Source: Chlamydiae bacterium RIFCSPHIGHO2_12_FULL_27_8 (lineage in GTDB: Bacteria; Chlamydiota; Chlamydiia; Chlamydiales; SM23-39). From it: a stretch of DNA of 8,044 nt. A program made the translations under genes and the position numbers. Positions within the stretch are counted from its first letter, which is position 1; every line of letters starts with the position of its first letter. The stretch spans positions 1-8,044 of the forward strand of contig MGLU01000014.1 in the NCBI GenBank assembly GCA_001796155.1, given 5' to 3'. The notes under the pieces are model-generated. The model had not been told where the DNA came from, ran no database searches, and saw nothing but the letters and a program-made list of their open reading frames with translations. Positions 6,587-8,044 of this stretch are shown piece after piece.

Positions 6587-8044
6587 ATGACATTAGAAAC
6601 ACAAAATTATTTTAATAAAGAGTTTTTAACACAACCATTTGCAATTAAAAATCCCATATTTTTAGAAAAATGTATTATATTTGTGCACGAGCACCCAAAA
6701 ATTGTAAAAATTTCAAAAATATCCCTTTTAATTATTGGAACAAGTTTATCCGGTTTAGCATTTTATACTTCAAGTGCACTTGCTTTTACAGCTGTATTAT
6801 CTTCAGGTATTTTAGTTCTTTCAATTTCAATTTTAGCTCTAAAAGTTCTAGATCTTATTTCTCCTCCTGTTCATGACATGAAATATCACTCTTATATACC
6901 ATTTGATACCAAAGAAGCTCAACTTTTTTATAAACAGGATGTACCAATATTAAAAATTAAAACTGAAGATCCATATGCATCAGGTTTTGCGATAGGAAGT
7001 TTACTCGGAAAACAGATAAGCGAAATTAGAGATCAATGGTCTTTAGCTATCCAAAAACTTCCTGAATTTCTATTTTTACATACAACTCCAATTCACACAA
7101 AAGTAAAAGTATTAATTGAAGAAGTAAAAAAAACTATTCCTGATCAATATCTTAATGAAATGAAAGGAATTGTAGCCGGATTTAATAAATATAGAGAATC
7201 TGTAAACTTTTTATTTAGACCTTCAGAAATGTCTTTAGAAGAATTAATACTTTTCCACTTAGAACCGGACATTAGACATATCAATCATATCGAACTCAAT
7301 AGACATTTATCAAAAGCAATGGCTTGCACTTCTATAGTTGATGTCGATTCTGAAGATGGTATTGTTTTAGGAAGAAATACAGATTGGCCAACCTTTGGAG
7401 TAGCAGGTAAAAATAGTTTAGTAATATGCAGAACAAGTGCAGTATCAAAAATTAAAACTGCAGAAATCACCGTTCCCGGATTTATTGGTACCCTCGCTGC
7501 GATGAATGAACATGGACTCTCAGTTTCCATGAATATCTGCAATGGTAAAACTACTTCAGTTAGTGGAATTCCAAATGCTCTTTTTACAAGATATATTTTT
7601 GAATTATCTAGAACTGTACAAGAAATAGAAGCAAATTTAGAAAAATACAGTTCTCTAGGGGCCTATCATTTGATCGCAGCTGATGAACATGAAGCAAAAG
7701 CATTTTTTATCAAACAGGATGAAGGTTTTAAATTTAAAGCGAAGCTATTGGAAAAAACAAGTACCTTTCAAGCTCAAAATCCTCTATTTATTACAAATTT
7801 TAGATACGAAGATTTAATTCCTTCAATAAAAGAAGAAGATGATGTGAATTTCAGCGTTTTAAGAGAGCAGCATATTAGAGATTTTTATCTTCATGCCAAA
7901 AGTATTTTAAAAGATAAAATCAAAATTACTGAAATTGTGAAAAAAGCCCTGTCTCTTCCATATGTAAATAACCTTTTATCTGCTCATACAGCTCTTTTCA
8001 TTACAAGAAAAAGAGAAATTAGAGTTGCTTTTGATAATGCATAT
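6587..8044 (+). CDS. Acid ceramidase/NAAA-like Ntn-hydrolase with N-terminal membrane hairpin, 3' end beyond window
   Basis: Open frame of 486 codons with no stop before the window edge. The C-terminal half matches the acid ceramidase / N-acylethanolamine acid amidase branch of the Ntn-hydrolases (cysteine amidases that cleave N-acyl amides). The new N-terminus is expected at C247 (ACTSIV, codon 7325-7327), followed by GRNTDW with R263 and D266. The C to R (+16) and C to D (+19) spacings are those of human acid ceramidase C143/R159/D162. VPGFIGTLAAMNEHGLSVSMN (297-317, in two blocks), the TN of FITNFRY (N404, compare the family's catalytic Asn) and SAHTALFIT near 465-473 also align. The propeptide half has GFAIGSLLGKQI (133-144) and NEMKGIVAG (190-198), again family-like. 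Residues 45-91 form two hydrophobic lobes with lysines before (38, 41, 44) and after; no cleavable signal is obvious. ATG6587 follows an in-frame TAG at 6572. Self-cleavage before C247 would leave the membrane hairpin on the alpha chain. Substrate (ceramide, N-acylethanolamine or another amide) is unproven. Confidence 0.88.
   Translation, partial: MTLETQNYFNKEFLTQPFAIKNPIFLEKCIIFVHEHPKIVKISKISLLIIGTSLSGLAFYTSSALAFTAVLSSGILVLSISILALKVLDLISPPVHDMKYHSYIPFDTKEAQLFYKQDVPILKIKTEDPYASGFAIGSLLGKQISEIRDQWSLAIQKLPEFLFLHTTPIHTKVKVLIEEVKKTIPDQYLNEMKGIVAGFNKYRESVNFLFRPSEMSLEELILFHLEPDIRHINHIELNRHLSKAMACTSIVDVDSEDGIVLGRNTDWPTFGVAGKNSLVICRTSAVSKIKTAEITVPGFIGTLAAMNEHGLSVSMNICNGKTTSVSGIPNALFTRYIFELSRTVQEIEANLEKYSSLGAYHLIAADEHEAKAFFIKQDEGFKFKAKLLEKTSTFQAQNPLFITNFRYEDLIPSIKEEDDVNFSVLREQHIRDFYLHAKSILKDKIKITEIVKKALSLPYVNNLLSAHTALFITRKREIRVAFDNAY

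Noticed and set aside
6670..6876. Plus-strand open frame of 68 codons
   Set aside because: It lies in another frame within the N-terminal membrane region of the ceramidase-like gene, whose frame is supported by the catalytic motifs downstream.
7285..7542. Minus-strand open frame of 85 codons
   Set aside because: It is antisense to the catalytic block containing C247, R263 and D266.
1..8044. tRNA, rRNA, CRISPR arrays, insertion sequences or integrase sites
   Set aside because: I saw no cloverleaf, spaced direct-repeat array, transposase motif or terminal inverted repeats of an element.

Overview
The window looks like part of the chromosome of an AT-rich bacterium of the phylum Chlamydiae, probably one of the environmental or amoeba-associated lineages rather than Chlamydia itself. 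The best evidence is the partial DnaJ at the left end. From memory, its zinc-finger linker (QSRGFFSM), the following VHIPAGVD..MRLKM.GYGDAG block and the FPNVHG.G.GDLLV..SVETP-type C-terminal domain are very close to chlamydial DnaJ. Two other genes carry a bilobed hydrophobic segment near the N-terminus, the arrangement seen in chlamydial inclusion-membrane (Inc) proteins. The exact family or genus cannot be fixed from the sequence alone.

Layout: (1) 1-669, plus strand: the C-terminal 222 codons of dnaJ, cut by the window edge inside the first zinc-finger motif. (2) 745-1551, plus strand: a 268-aa membrane-anchored dual-specificity phosphatase of the PTPMT1 (phosphatidylglycerophosphate phosphatase-like) type, behind its own extended -10 promoter. 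(3) 1565-6376, minus strand: a 1603-aa Sec-exported RHS/YD-repeat protein that converges on the phosphatase gene with only 13 nt between the stop codons. (4) 6377-6586: a 210-bp divergent intergenic region with a convincing promoter for the right-hand gene, a 5' hairpin overlapping its ribosome binding site, and a 13-bp inverted repeat that includes the rhs ribosome binding site and start. (5) 6587-8044, plus strand: an Ntn-hydrolase of the acid ceramidase/NAAA type with an N-terminal double hydrophobic segment. It is open at the right edge, with 486 codons visible and probably only the extreme C-terminus missing.

Functional reading: dnaJ is housekeeping. The other three genes look like accessory genes for cell-surface or host interaction. 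The two enzymes at either end of the rhs gene share one unusual design: a short, probably cytosolic N-terminus, a two-lobed membrane segment flanked by lysines, then a catalytic domain whose best-known relatives act on eukaryotic membrane lipids (PTPMT1 on phosphatidylglycerophosphate or related lipids; acid ceramidase/NAAA on ceramide or N-acylethanolamines). A plausible but unproven model is that both are membrane-anchored lipid-modifying effectors placed in the inclusion membrane. A bacterial-membrane role, such as the missing PGP phosphatase step, is the main alternative for the phosphatase. The RHS protein has no recognisable toxin tip and no downstream immunity gene, so it does not look like a classical Rhs toxin-immunity pair.
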